A stretch of DNA of 64,000 bases from Effrenium voratum (taxonomy: Eukaryota > Sar > Dinophyceae > Suessiales > Symbiodiniaceae), in assembly GCA_963377175.1 (NCBI GenBank), contig CAUJNA010001524.1:509592-573591 (forward strand), in the 5' to 3' direction. Of this stretch, positions 46,081 through 57,900 are shown one piece after another. The translations under genes and the position numbers were made by a program. Position 1 is the first letter of the stretch. Each line of letters opens with the position of its first letter. The notes below the pieces were generated by a model that was not told the DNA's origin, did no database searches, and saw only the letters and a program-made list of their open reading frames with translations.

Positions 46081-46884
46081 ATGCTAATAGACTTTTAGTG
46101 GTTTAATACGGAAAACCCATTCGTTGTTGCAAAAAGTTCAAGTCCTAACATCCCTTGGCAAAATGCACCAAAGCTATGTCTGGAACTCGCAAAGGGTAAA
46201 ACCAGATCTCAGGTGCCAAGGATCATCTTCGTGTTTTCAGAGTCCGTCGAACGCGTGGAATGGGAACTACAGTGTAATAAGGAAACCAAAAGGACCACCA
46301 TTTCTGGGGTTCCCCCCAGTTGAGCCCAGGAATGCAAATCTGGAAAGTCGATGTTTGGGGGTTTCATATTCCGTTTGGAGACACACGAACCTCAAATTTA
46401 CCATACTGCGAAATTGGACCTTCCTTGCACTTATCCTTCAAAACACCACACTCCGAGTTCAACCTGAGGCTTCTAACGTTACCACGGCCGAAGCGAGTGA
46501 GACTCCTTCGGAGATTTGCCCCAAGTGGTTCCCTCTTCGGCCTAACACAAACGTGACACTCATTGGGACTCATTCCCTGCATGCTTCATGCATTCCAATC
46601 TCTTTTGCAGCCTGTCTACTTTCTTATTCGGGGTGCCATCGCAGCCCTCATTCCTCATACCACTTTGAACCTCCGACTCCAGATTCACCTCAGCTCCTTG
46701 GAATGTGTCAGGCTCCAATTCTCGGGGCCGTCCCGAAGCCAAGGGACGGAATCGCAAACAGCCGACTGAGGAAAACCCAAAGGCACGGGTTCGAGGCTCC
46801 ATGTAAGCGACATCCTCAAAAGTTGGCCTCTGGATGGATTGAAGGGGTTCAAACCCCAAAGCAATTTGGAGAAACTCGCTCGGT
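46081..46884. other. No gene called; open plus-strand frame
   Basis: A 269-codon plus-strand frame spans 46124-46933, but it has no motif, a biased Pro/Ser/Thr composition and runs into a MITE-B copy, so it is taken as a chance ORF in intron-like sequence. Confidence 0.3.
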
Positions 46885-46996
46885 TTCCTCCATTTGCTTA
46901 AGTCCCCTGGAAAATACAACATTTTTCCAGTAGTGATAGATTCCCTTTAAAACCAACAGGGGAAAATAAACAAACATATTCTTAATCAAATGGAAG
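46885..46996. mobile_element. MITE-B copy, complete
   Basis: TTCCTCCATTTGCTTAAG at the left and CTTAATCAAATGGAAG at the right, with core TTTCCAGTAGTGATAGATTC and CCTTTAAAACCAACAGGGG. Confidence 0.8.
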
Positions 46997-48918
46997 ATAT
47001 GCAACTGTCAGGGCCAAGCGCTCCACCCAGTGGGCCTTTTCAACCGTGACTCCCATCCCCGCGCCTGCGCCAGGGTACCGGCGCGAGGTCCTGTTCGGCA
47101 TCCGCTGAGAAGTTTTGGGCTCAAAGAAAGGTGGCATTTTGTGGAGGTCCCCTCTGGCTTCCCTGCAAAAGAGAGGGAACCTACCCTACAAAAAGGTATG
47201 CCTCCCTCAAATAGGTTGCCTCTGGCGTCCTCAACAATTTTCCAAAGAGTAAGAACTGCGGGTATAAAGTGGAGGAACCCAAAGCAAACCTATGTTCAAA
47301 AGGAACTATCCAACATCATTGCGGGGATTGTGGCTTGGCACTCGAACTCTCGCTGACCTGGAAACAAAGAATGGACCTTCTGGGACCAACATGGACAAAG
47401 GGGGAGTTAAACATGAGTGGCCATGGGAAAGGAAGTTGATTCCCTCAAACGGACGGAAACGAGGGTGTCCATTTTGCTTGGGGACCCGTTGGAAAGGGCT
47501 TGATCCCGCACATGGGTCTTGAGGCTTCGGATGAAAGGAAGTGCTAAGAGATGCCTTACCGATTTGATGTGCAGATGGGGACCCGTTGGACAACAGGAGC
47601 TCTGTTCAAGGCTCCAATTATTTCGAAGCCGAAACCGCGAAACAAATCCGGCCTCCTCCTGCTCCGGCCCTGCAACGAAATGGCCCGAGAGAAGACACGC
47701 AGCGGGAAAGCACCGGGGCGCTCCAAGCTTTACCCTGAAACGACGGCTTGGGCCAAAGAAAAGCAACCGAAATCTAAAGGATCCGAAATTCCTGGAGGAC
47801 GTGGCCATGGATTTTTTGCGTGCTTATCCTTTTGCAACATCTGCTCCAGGGATGCAGCCGAAGCCTGAAACTCATTTGCCCGGAGTGGTTCTCCAATAGG
47901 AATCGGTCCCTTAGCTGGTGTCCTGTGAATCTGCAAAACTTCTCAATGATCCATCCCCCTGTGGTTTCCCCTTCAATCAACCAGCAATAAACACATTGCT
48001 GTTGGGCAACCAAACCGGGGGTCCTCCATTTGCAAATGGAAAGCCCAAGCTGAAAGGTTGAACCGGTCGATGCGGAAGCAGGCCGAATCGTCTGTTTGAG
48101 GCCTTCAGGAGTGGCCGGAATCCCATGGGTCTTGACAGATGACCCACCCCTTGAGCAATAGAACATGTGCTGACAGGGTACTTGAAGTCGGGGGACACAA
48201 GCAACAACAAAATCTGCCGGTGTCTTCCCTACTCCCAACAATCATGGAAGTGCACGGTTTGAAAGTCCTTCGCCCTAAGAGCAGCTCAGCCAGCGCAAAC
48301 TACCCAGCCAGTTCTGTGAACTCTGACAGTGGACCTTTGATTGGCATCATTTGGGGAACCGGGCTGTCCTCAGATTCGCGAACAGTTTAACCTTTAGTGG
48401 GTGAAATTCGCAATCCCCCCCCCCCCCCGGGAAAACCAACTAAAAGGCTACAAAACCTCTGTGGATGGCTGGGAAAGGTAAGGATTCTTGTCCCACTTGA
48501 GAGGTGGTCTCCTAAGAATCCTTCGCGAAAGGTGAGATCCCGCCTGGTGCCTCCTCCTCCAGCTCGTTGAAGCCCTGGCATCGGGGCTCCAGGTGGCACC
48601 CATGAACTGGACATGTTGTGTATGACTCCTGGGTGCTTTGGATGCTAAAGGCGCCAGGTCTTTGTTTTGCCGAGTTTCCGCTTTCGCACTGGCAGTAGGC
48701 TGCAAGTCGTGGCCTTCCTGACTCTCCAAACGCCTTCCATGAGCCCCTTAACAGGAGCCCGGCTGATGGAATCAAACGCATCGAGATTTCGCATGTACCT
48801 CTGCGGGCCCAAAGACCAAGGAAGCAACACCAACAAACCACCAAACAAAACAAACAAAACAAAAACACCAAGACCCACCAGAAACCACCGGAATATTTTT
48901 CGAAAATCGCCCTGGGGC
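46997..48918. other. Intron/intergenic, no assembled exon
   Basis: A segment near 47,620-47,720 is GC-richer and open on both strands without clear splice partners. A C14 run lies at 48,416-48,429 beside a TTTAGTGGGTGAAATx motif that recurs near 50,040, 52,100 and 57,790. Confidence 0.3.
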
Positions 48919-48990
48919 CTTTCGCGCCATCCGCGTCAGCTCCTGCTGCACCAAGGGATCTGTGAGGTCCAGGCCGTGCTTCTTGGCATC
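48919..48990 (-). CDS. TPR gene C-terminal exon: DAKKHGLDLTDPLVQQELTR
   Basis: Acceptor GAGCTTCAG; reads DAKKHGLDLTDPLVQQELTR then MARK to a GC donor. Phase 0 with the previous exon. Later exons not assembled. Confidence 0.6.
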
Positions 48991-51900
48991 CTGAAGCTCC
49001 CCACAAGGCAAAATCGATGCGGGTTCAATGGGGCGCCCGGATCTCCAAAAGCCTCCATTTGGTTTTTCCGAGCCCTGGCAAAAATGGGAAAAAACAATCC
49101 AGTGATAGATTCTTTCCAGTGAAATGGATTCCCATTGAAACCGACAGGGAAAAATGAAACATATTCTTAAGCAAATGGGAGAAAAGGTTCCAGCCAAGTA
49201 ATCTTCAAACGGTTCCAAGAGCCAACCCAATTGAGTACCCGCCCAGCAAACATGGTGCCAATGACTGGACCATTCTCCTTTGCCCCTCTGAAGCAACAAA
49301 TCAACTGGGGCTCAAATCCCAAATCCATGGAAGACACAGGGGCTCCACAGGGGCTCCCCGGTGTGGAAGACACACATAAGTTTCGGGTTGGGACCATCAC
49401 CAATCTACACCTATAAGTTTCTAAGAGACGTGACCACCAAGCAAGCGGCAAAGTTTCTACAGGGGGTCACGAAATGCTCGCTCCAACGCCGGCGAGTTGC
49501 CCTTCCCTTTTCAACTCAGCATTCGGAATACGTAGAACAACAAAGCTACTTGCACGACCACCCCACGTCAGTGACGAGTTCACAAGTCCAAGTGGGATTT
49601 TGCCCTACACACCATCCACGCTTTGTTAACCAGGGATGCTAACCACTGACCAAGCGGTGTTCAAGCAAAGGATGCCTGCACAAGCAAGCCATGAAGGTCG
49701 TTGAACTCACTTCGGCCAAAAAGCATTCTATTCGCCACTCACCTGGGCAAAATAACAAAAACACATTCTTTTCTCACCAAATGGAAGCGGAGAGTGAGTA
49801 GGACCAACTTACCCTCATGCTTTCCTTTCCGGCCTCGATGAGATCGGGGGGCGGGTTCTCCCAATCGATCTCCGGCTCCTGAGTCTGTGCCTTCTTCACG
49901 GCCTCCGATGCGATGTGAGCGTTGAAAAAGCGTGGGTTGCCCTCCCTCAATGTACATGGAACCTGACGTTCGGGGCTCCTGGAAGAGCATCTTCCTGTTC
50001 TGGGTTGCCCGTTTTCCGATCCCCCGCGAAAAGTGACTCACTTTTAGTGGGTTCAAATGGAAACTACCACTAAACACTGAAAGGCTAAAAAGCTAAGGGG
50101 ATGGCTGGGAGCCACCAAGTTTTAAAGGGATCCCCTGTCAGGTTCCATGCTAATTAGTGGGAGAGTATATAAAGGCCTGAATATTTGTTGACTCGGGTTA
50201 GGAACTTGAATCCAAATTAATAGTCATGAGTGCAGGGGATTACTGTTAGTAAATATATTGGTCGATATACTGTGTCAAAACAGGGCGACCCAAGATTGGC
50301 GACTATGAAACCGAGGCTTTCTTGAGTGTCCGATGCACCACATTGCTGGCACATTGGTTTGCATTAGTTGCACCATGCGAGCGCATCCCTGGCAAGTCAC
50401 CTGGACAATTTGCACATGCTGAACCACAAAATCCTGCGCCAGTTCTGCATGGTTCGCTTTCAAAACCTGCGGGGACTGCTTGCACACTCTTACTGACCTG
50501 CCCGGACCAGCTCTGAAGTTCTTACCCCAATATCTGCTGTCCAGCTGCTTTGATCTCGGCTGTCTCCTTGTATCATTCTGTTGGTTGAGTGGGTTTCTAC
50601 ATCTCTGACATGGCTCCAAAGGGGAACCAGTCGGGTTTCGGCCTTTCGGGCTTCGGGGTGGCAAACTTGGGCTATCCTGGTAGGCGGAACCATCTGAACC
50701 ATGGGCGTCGTTTCCATGGTCCAAGGCCATCCAGTTCCGAGCACTCGAAGCGTGCACGATCTCCCCAGCATTGAGCTCGAAGGCTGTCGGCTTGACTGGA
50801 ATCCAACACTTGCTATTCGCCTCCTAATAGAACAGTGCACAACTAACTTTAAGTCGGGTCGTGGGGTACATTAAAGACTTCCCTTCTATGAGTCTCTACT
50901 CGCATTGCTTGTTAAGCAAACCAGTAGAAAAATCTTTGGCCCTTCCAAAAAAGCCAACCGAAGTCCGCTTCGTGCCGCAGCGATTTTTGTGCCTGGCGCT
51001 TTACACTAAATTGATTGGGCCAGGCTTTCGTGGCTCAACACCCAGGCACTGAGAAAGAAGAGAACCTCCGCGAGAAATCGGCAAACAGTTCAAGCAGAAG
51101 AAAAAAACTGCAAGCCAATATCCGGAGTTCACAGAAAGAAGGAGACCTCCTAAGGCGGCGTAACCCTGACATGGGGTTTATGAGTGAATTACCCAATTCT
51201 TCCGGTTGATCTTCCCCGGAGCAAAAGGTCTGACCTTTGGTGGAAAATTTCATGGAGAAGCAACTTGCTTCCAAGAAAGGTCCAAGGGTTTATGTAAGGG
51301 GCCAAGATCACGCCAACGACCAGCCATGCTCTATCCAAGTGGGGGATCATGTACGCCTTGGATGCTTGACTTAGCTTAGTCCTTAGGGACCCACAAATGA
51401 AAGGTTCGCCTTTTGGGGTGACTTAAAGTGGACCGTGGGAAAACCCAAAAGGCGAGATCCAGTCGATTCGCTTTGTGGGACACCCGCGCGCCTTCTTCGC
51501 CTCTTTGATCTGCTCATTGATCTCCTTTGCCTCATCCTCCTGACGCTGCGACACATGTTGGATGAGGGGCTGTCTTAGGCCCAGATGTCTCAAAAACCTA
51601 ACTGTTGTCGCATTTCTTCTCCGTCTTTATTATTTCCCCATGACGAGCAAGCTTTTCCTATGGCACTCGCCTACGACACAGCAAGTATCAATCCCAGAAG
51701 AAATCGACAGACGATGCGTCTGCGCGTTGCTCCAATAAGTCTCCGGCATCTTTGGGTTCGAGCCAGGCAGGAGTTCTAAAGCGAAACCACACCCTGCGGC
51801 ATCGCTTTACGGCTAGCAGGTGCGCATGTTTGAACATGGAGGCTTCCCTTTGCTAGGTCCTCCAGTAGAGAGGTTAGAATAAGGGTGCCCTTTTTTCTGT

Positions 51901-54900
51901 AGTCTATTTTAGTAGGGGCCTCCCCCAAAAAGGGTAAAAGGGCACTACTGGGGGACCTAGTTTGGGTTGTCCTTTTGCGGAAAGGGCCCATCCTTTTCCG
52001 CTCCGAAACCAACCTTCCCGGTGAAACCTACTCGGGTCCACACGTGTTGGTTCAAGCGGGGCAGGCAGTGAATCTTCTGTCCGCTTTCTGATCCCCTGCC
52101 AAAAGTTAAATCCTCCTAGCGGGTGAAATGGAATTCCAATCGAAACCTAAACAAGCTACTCGCACGGCTGGAACCGCCAAGCTTGGAAGTTAGGTTACAC
52201 AAGAGAAGCCCTTTCCGGGGGTGAGTCCTTGTCGCCTAGCCGCTCTAACTTCAATGATTCAAGCAGGGTGCTGACGCGCTGCTGGACGGTTCTGGGCCAA
52301 ACGACCTATTGTGGCAGGGTGCTGGCAAACTTAGACATTGAGTACGTATCTTTTGGTATGTTGGCGACCAAAAAAACAAATGCGCTGTTTGCCTTTAAAT
52401 TGTGGAACGTGTCACAATAGGGAGCTCTAACTCGGCCCACATCTGAAGGAGACACCGCTTCAAGCCCCGCCTTGCCATTGCGGACGTAGAGGTCCCGCAG
52501 GAGCTCCGCGTCTTGGATCCGCTTCTCGATGGGGTCCTGTCCAGTCTCAGACAGGTTTCCCCCAAAACGCCCCACCCAAATGGAGATGGGACGGGACACC
52601 TGGGCGGACACAAGAAAAACCTGGGCTTGGGCTGCGATTTGTATCCAATAGCTTCTGCCAAAGTTGCAAGAGTCTGGCAAAAAAAACTGTAGACCTAATC
52701 CTTCCAGGAAGCCCTGCTCTAGTTTGCTGAAGCTTTGAAGGACAAGCTTGAATTTGTAGTTCCAAAAGCAATCCCTTACCACTTTGATGGCAAACCACAA
52801 ATCTCTTCTCATGAAAGAAAGCGGTTAAAGATCTACAACTTCTTCACTTGGGGCTCGTCCCTCTTCTTGAAGCACCCTTCTCAGGGTATTTTCTCAAGAA
52901 CAACTACAAGAGCACCACATATTTTTTGAATTTCCGCTTCAGAGACATTTGCTCAGTTTGTGGCCAATTTGAAGGCCATCCATGTCCGATTCCCTCAAGC
53001 GATGAGGCCTTTGAGAAAACTGGAAGTTAAATGGGCTTGTCCAAACAGGAGAAGCTTCAAAAGCTGTGGTCTTCATGTTGGTTTCCGTGGTTTACTTTAC
53101 TTGAACACATTTGAGGAAATCCTTTTCCGCAGAGGTTTCCGTGAGCCTCCGGGTTCCACTTCCACTCCGCTTGATTTAGTTACTTGGGTCCCAAGATAGC
53201 CGTTGGAAAAAGCGACATCTCGAATCGAGACTTGTGAATGGACCCATCTTCCAGGCAAAAGCGTCCCGTGAACATGCGAAGCATTCAGAAGTCACGCGGG
53301 CTTGACGGGTCTATCAACCGCTTTGGCCGATTTCAAGGGGCTCTTCGAGCTTTGAGGCAGACAGAGTCGGACTCGGAACACTTTGCGAGCAACAAGCCAA
53401 GGTCGGCATTTGCTACCCTGGACATAGGACAATCACAGAGCTCCCAAATGGAAAATACGCTGCGTCTTTTGACCTGCTCAACAATTCATGAGGTCCCTGG
53501 TGGGATCTGGAAGTTATTTCGTGTTGTTCTGCCGCCTCATTACAAGCAAACACAGGAATTGTTGAGAGCCCTGCTGAAGTGAAGGCTGGGTTGTTCAAAA
53601 TGCATGCAACCCGGTTCCAGGGACGCCCCGACCTCAATTCCAGATCTCTCGCTCCTGCTCGGATATGTCCTCTATTCTCTTCTCCAGGTCCTGATAGGTG
53701 GCACCTGATCAACAGGAAGGCCGTTTATCCACGCCATTTGCTCGTTCCAAGAAACCCGTTTGTCGCCAACATCAAGGAGCAGCTTCATTGTACAACGGAC
53801 AGCTCAGGCGAGTTTCATCTTGAACCTGATGGCGCACAATTACAGCACGTTTTTACGGACGGTTCATGTTTTGGACACCAAGACTCGCAGCTTGCATTAG
53901 CAGCCTGGGCGGCCATCGCGCCGGATCGCGGATGCATCGCAGCAGGACATACAGACAATCAGTCGTGCGGAGCTGACTGCAGTTATCAGTGCCATCCGGT
54001 GGACTATCAAATGCAACTGCCGTACATGCGTTTGGTCAGACTCACAGTCTACCGTGCACGGAATCGACGCGCTGCTTCATGAACCCACTGAAGCCCCGTC
54101 AGGTGAAAACGAGGACCTTTGGCACGCCGCTGCAGACCTACTCAGAACCACAACAGCCGGGACATTTCAGATTCACTGGATTCCAGCCCATCTTCATGAA
54201 GCCGACTGTGAATCTCCTTTTGAGGAATGGGTCGCATGTGGAAACAATCAAGCTGACCATGCTGCAGTCGCAGCCAACCGGAACCGATCCGCTGATTTTG
54301 TGCATCTGCACAGTCAGGCCAAGCAGTTTTTCAAACACTGGGCCGGAATCAGTGATGCGCTGGAACGCATTTACCTCCGCATCGCACAGTGCACCCGTGC
54401 TCAGGGCGAGAACCTGCAAATCGACGAACAGGAAGAACCAGATCCAGCAGAACAGCCCAATGGGCCTCCTGTGCAATGGCATGACCGCCAAGGCATTTGG
54501 GCCGATCACCTGCCTGAGGACTGGACCTCATTTGGCGAGACAAAGCTGCCGGACCTCCCCAGTAGCTTTCTGCGGCAGTTCTTCGAGTGGCTTTTGGCCC
54601 TAGATGGGCAAAGCGAAGCTTGTGTAGATGTCAGCATGTTGGAATTAGTTTTGTTTTACCAGCACGGAGCCGGCCAGGCTTTTCCCATAGCCACACCTGA
54701 TGGCAAGTATGAACATGCGACACACGTCGCCCCGTTCGCCAGGCCTACCGTGGCTAGCCTTTTGCGGTTGGTCAGCCGCGTTTTGACCGCGTTTGCACGC
54801 CACTTTTCGCTGGAGGGCTTTCTTTCTTCGGGGATTGATCGCTCTTTTTTGTCGGTGCACCCTCCACAGAAAGGTGTGCGGATCGGCTGTGACCTGCACA

Positions 54901-57900
54901 GCATTAGCGCCATGAGACAGCTCACGGCGGTTTTCACGGCCACGCGACCCATACGGGTCAGCGCGGACCTGGCACGGCCTGCCATTCATGACAGACTCCG
55001 CTCGCTGCACTGCGCCAGCCGTGCACGAGCGATAGCGCAAGTTGGAGTATCCACGCCAGCTTTTTCGCTGCATGCTGCTGAGTGAGAGGTTTGCTGGGGT
55101 TGCAGGGTTGCCCCTGACGTGCTTGGAGGGTGCCGGTGCGAGGGAATTTGGGCCTTGGGCGCTCTTGCAAAGGCGCTGCGGGCTGGTTGAAGGCTTCTTC
55201 CAGTGTGACTGGCATTTGCGTATTGTGGGGGTGCCGGACAGCGCTGGGAGGGGAGTCTACGACGTTGGACCTACGGCGCAACATTTAGCCGAGCTGAATC
55301 CCAGCGCTTCTGGCCATTCTCGCGAAACTCTAGGATCGGGCGGAAATCAAAGGGCCCTCCTAGCCTCTGAGTCGGGCCAAAGACTAGGAATGCTTCTCCT
55401 TACTCCAAGACAAGCAGAACCAGCGACCAGGACAAGTTCTCACGGCTTCTTCGGATTGGGGTGCAGATCTAGTGACAACGCGCCATCCGATTCTGGTCGC
55501 CTAACATAACATGTTCTAAGTTGCACCCATTGTGCTAAACTCAGAAACATAGCCTGGTCGAGGACACCACCAACAACAAACCCGCCAAGCATGCACAAGC
55601 ATGCACAAGCATGCACAAGCATGCAACACAATTCAAGCTGTTTTGCCAAAGCAAAGGCATTCCCTTTTTAACCCACCCCGAACCTATCTCCCATCTATTC
55701 TGTTCAAACCAGTAAGCACGCAAGCTAAAATCATGGTTGCAAATGGAGCAGCAGGGGTTCATTGACAACAATAACCATGGTTACCCGCTTACACGGCTGG
55801 GTATGGAACATCAATAATGATAATCAGTAGTGGTAAACCCCTACATGAGGGAAGCCACTGCCATTTGGCGTAAGGATCCATTTGGTTTGCGTAAGGGAGG
55901 AACTTGCATTTGGCTGGCTTAAGGCAAACAAGCCGCGGGGGGGGGGGGGGGGTCTCAATTTTCTGGATCCACCAACGACACGTTCTTACTCAAAGCATTC
56001 CATTGGCAGATTCACATCACACACACACACACACAAAAAAAGAAAACACGTGCTTACCGGAGTCTCCTTTGGGTCCCAGAGCTAAAGCTGGACTTACTTC
56101 CGAACGAGTGGATTGGCCAGAGTTAAAGCACCTGGAACTTTCTTTTTTACCCCTAAAATGGTCCAACCCCAAAAGGTGACTCAAGTCCGAGTTCCGGAAC
56201 TCGGGAAGTGAGTCTGGCCTCATTATTTTACCATGGTCAGAGTCACCCCCTAAGTGGTGGGTTAAAGGGAAACAACCCCATTTCTGACTTTGATCACCCC
56301 CAAAAACCGTCAAAATAATGCCCCCTGTGAGTGGAAATGTGGGGGTCGCGTGGAAAACCCATTGATTTCCCAACAAGTCAAAGTCTCAAAATCCAAGCCA
56401 ACAGCAGTTAAGACATTTCGGGCACCCCTGATCAGAGCCCTGCTTTCGGATTCTTCGGCCCGGGCCGGAGAGCACGGAGCCCCCCTTGGAGGACGCAGCG
56501 GCCAGCTTCGCCTCTTGCGCCACCTCACGGCGAGAAGCGGTCGATCGCTCTCTTTTGAGCTGCACAGCTTGAGCCAGGATCATTCCCCGAAAATGGAAGG
56601 GTGGAGAAACCGTGGTCCCTGGGATTCTTCCATTTGGCTTTTCGACCCTGGAAAACATGGACAAATGTGTCCAGGAGTGAAATCGATTCCCTTTCGAACC
56701 AACAGGGGAAAACTAGAAACATGTTCTTAAGCAAATGGAAGTTTTGACGTAGGATTTCCAAGCAACTCACAAGTTCTTCCTGTTTTACTGGAGATTTGCC
56801 ACTTTCGGATGTTCCTGTACCATAACTCCCGCTTCAGTCATGAGGACTGAATTCCCCAAAATTCACACCCACACGGTTGGAGCTCGAGGAATGGGGACAT
56901 CTACGCACCCTCCAAAAGGAAGCTCGCCAAGTGCCTTGGCCTGCAAAGTGATGTTACAACTCCCCTTTCAAAGGGAAACACATGAAGCGCCCGGCAACAT
57001 GTTGGCGCCGCACTTTGTACGTGGCCTGTATGTCCAAGTGATACTGCCCCGAAGTGGTTTCCAGGAAGGGCAAATCCGGGAATTTGCCACAAGCCAGTTC
57101 ACTTAAGCAGTCCAACATACAGCACAAGCCCAACACAACGTAGCCATCTGGCCTGTCCCACGAACCTTCCAACCTCGTTTTGCGTGTGGCTGCTTTTGCT
57201 TTCGTGGCGAAATCAAAAACATGATTAGAGTTTGGCCCAGTTATAGAATGAATACTTTATTGTTTGCTTCACTTTGAGACACTGGGAAAATATAAAATGT
57301 ATCCTAAGGCTACCCCAGAAAAGTGCGACACACGGCACAGACCGCCGGCAAGGACGCAAGCCTTGTCGTAGATCTGCCCACGGTCAAACATCCCGGTGAA
57401 GGTCTTCGAGTCCTGGCGAAGGCCATGGACCAGTTCCCAGTGACACGAAGGGTAGACCAAGGGAACCAACTCCCAGCTGCCCTCGTTGCTTTTCTTTTGG
57501 GCCGAATCGTTTTGGGAAGGGCATTGCCTGAATATCTTTTTAGGGTTGACCCCACTTCTCGTGAACCCCTCCAAAAACACTGGGAAAGCAATTGCCGACT
57601 GGAGACGGAGCCCTTGTATCACAGGAACGCTCCGCTGAACACATCAGATTTCCCCACAAAAGCTCATGGGATACCTCAAGGACGCCAACCAGACTGACGT
57701 TTCCCCTTGAAACCCAAACCAAAAAACCCGGTCTTCCCAAGCTGCAAGCAAGAACGGAGCCTCGGCTGCTTTCTGCTCCCCTGCTAAAAGTTCAGCTTCA
57801 GTGGTTTAATGGAATTCCCGTAAAAGTCCTAACATCCCTTGTTTCATCGGCCAGTGTGCCCGTTCTTTTCATAAGCCAAGGGGGCTGATCTCAAGCTCCC

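Noticed and set aside
46124..46933. 269-codon plus-strand frame
   Set aside because: No motif; runs into a MITE-B copy; opposite to all host exons.
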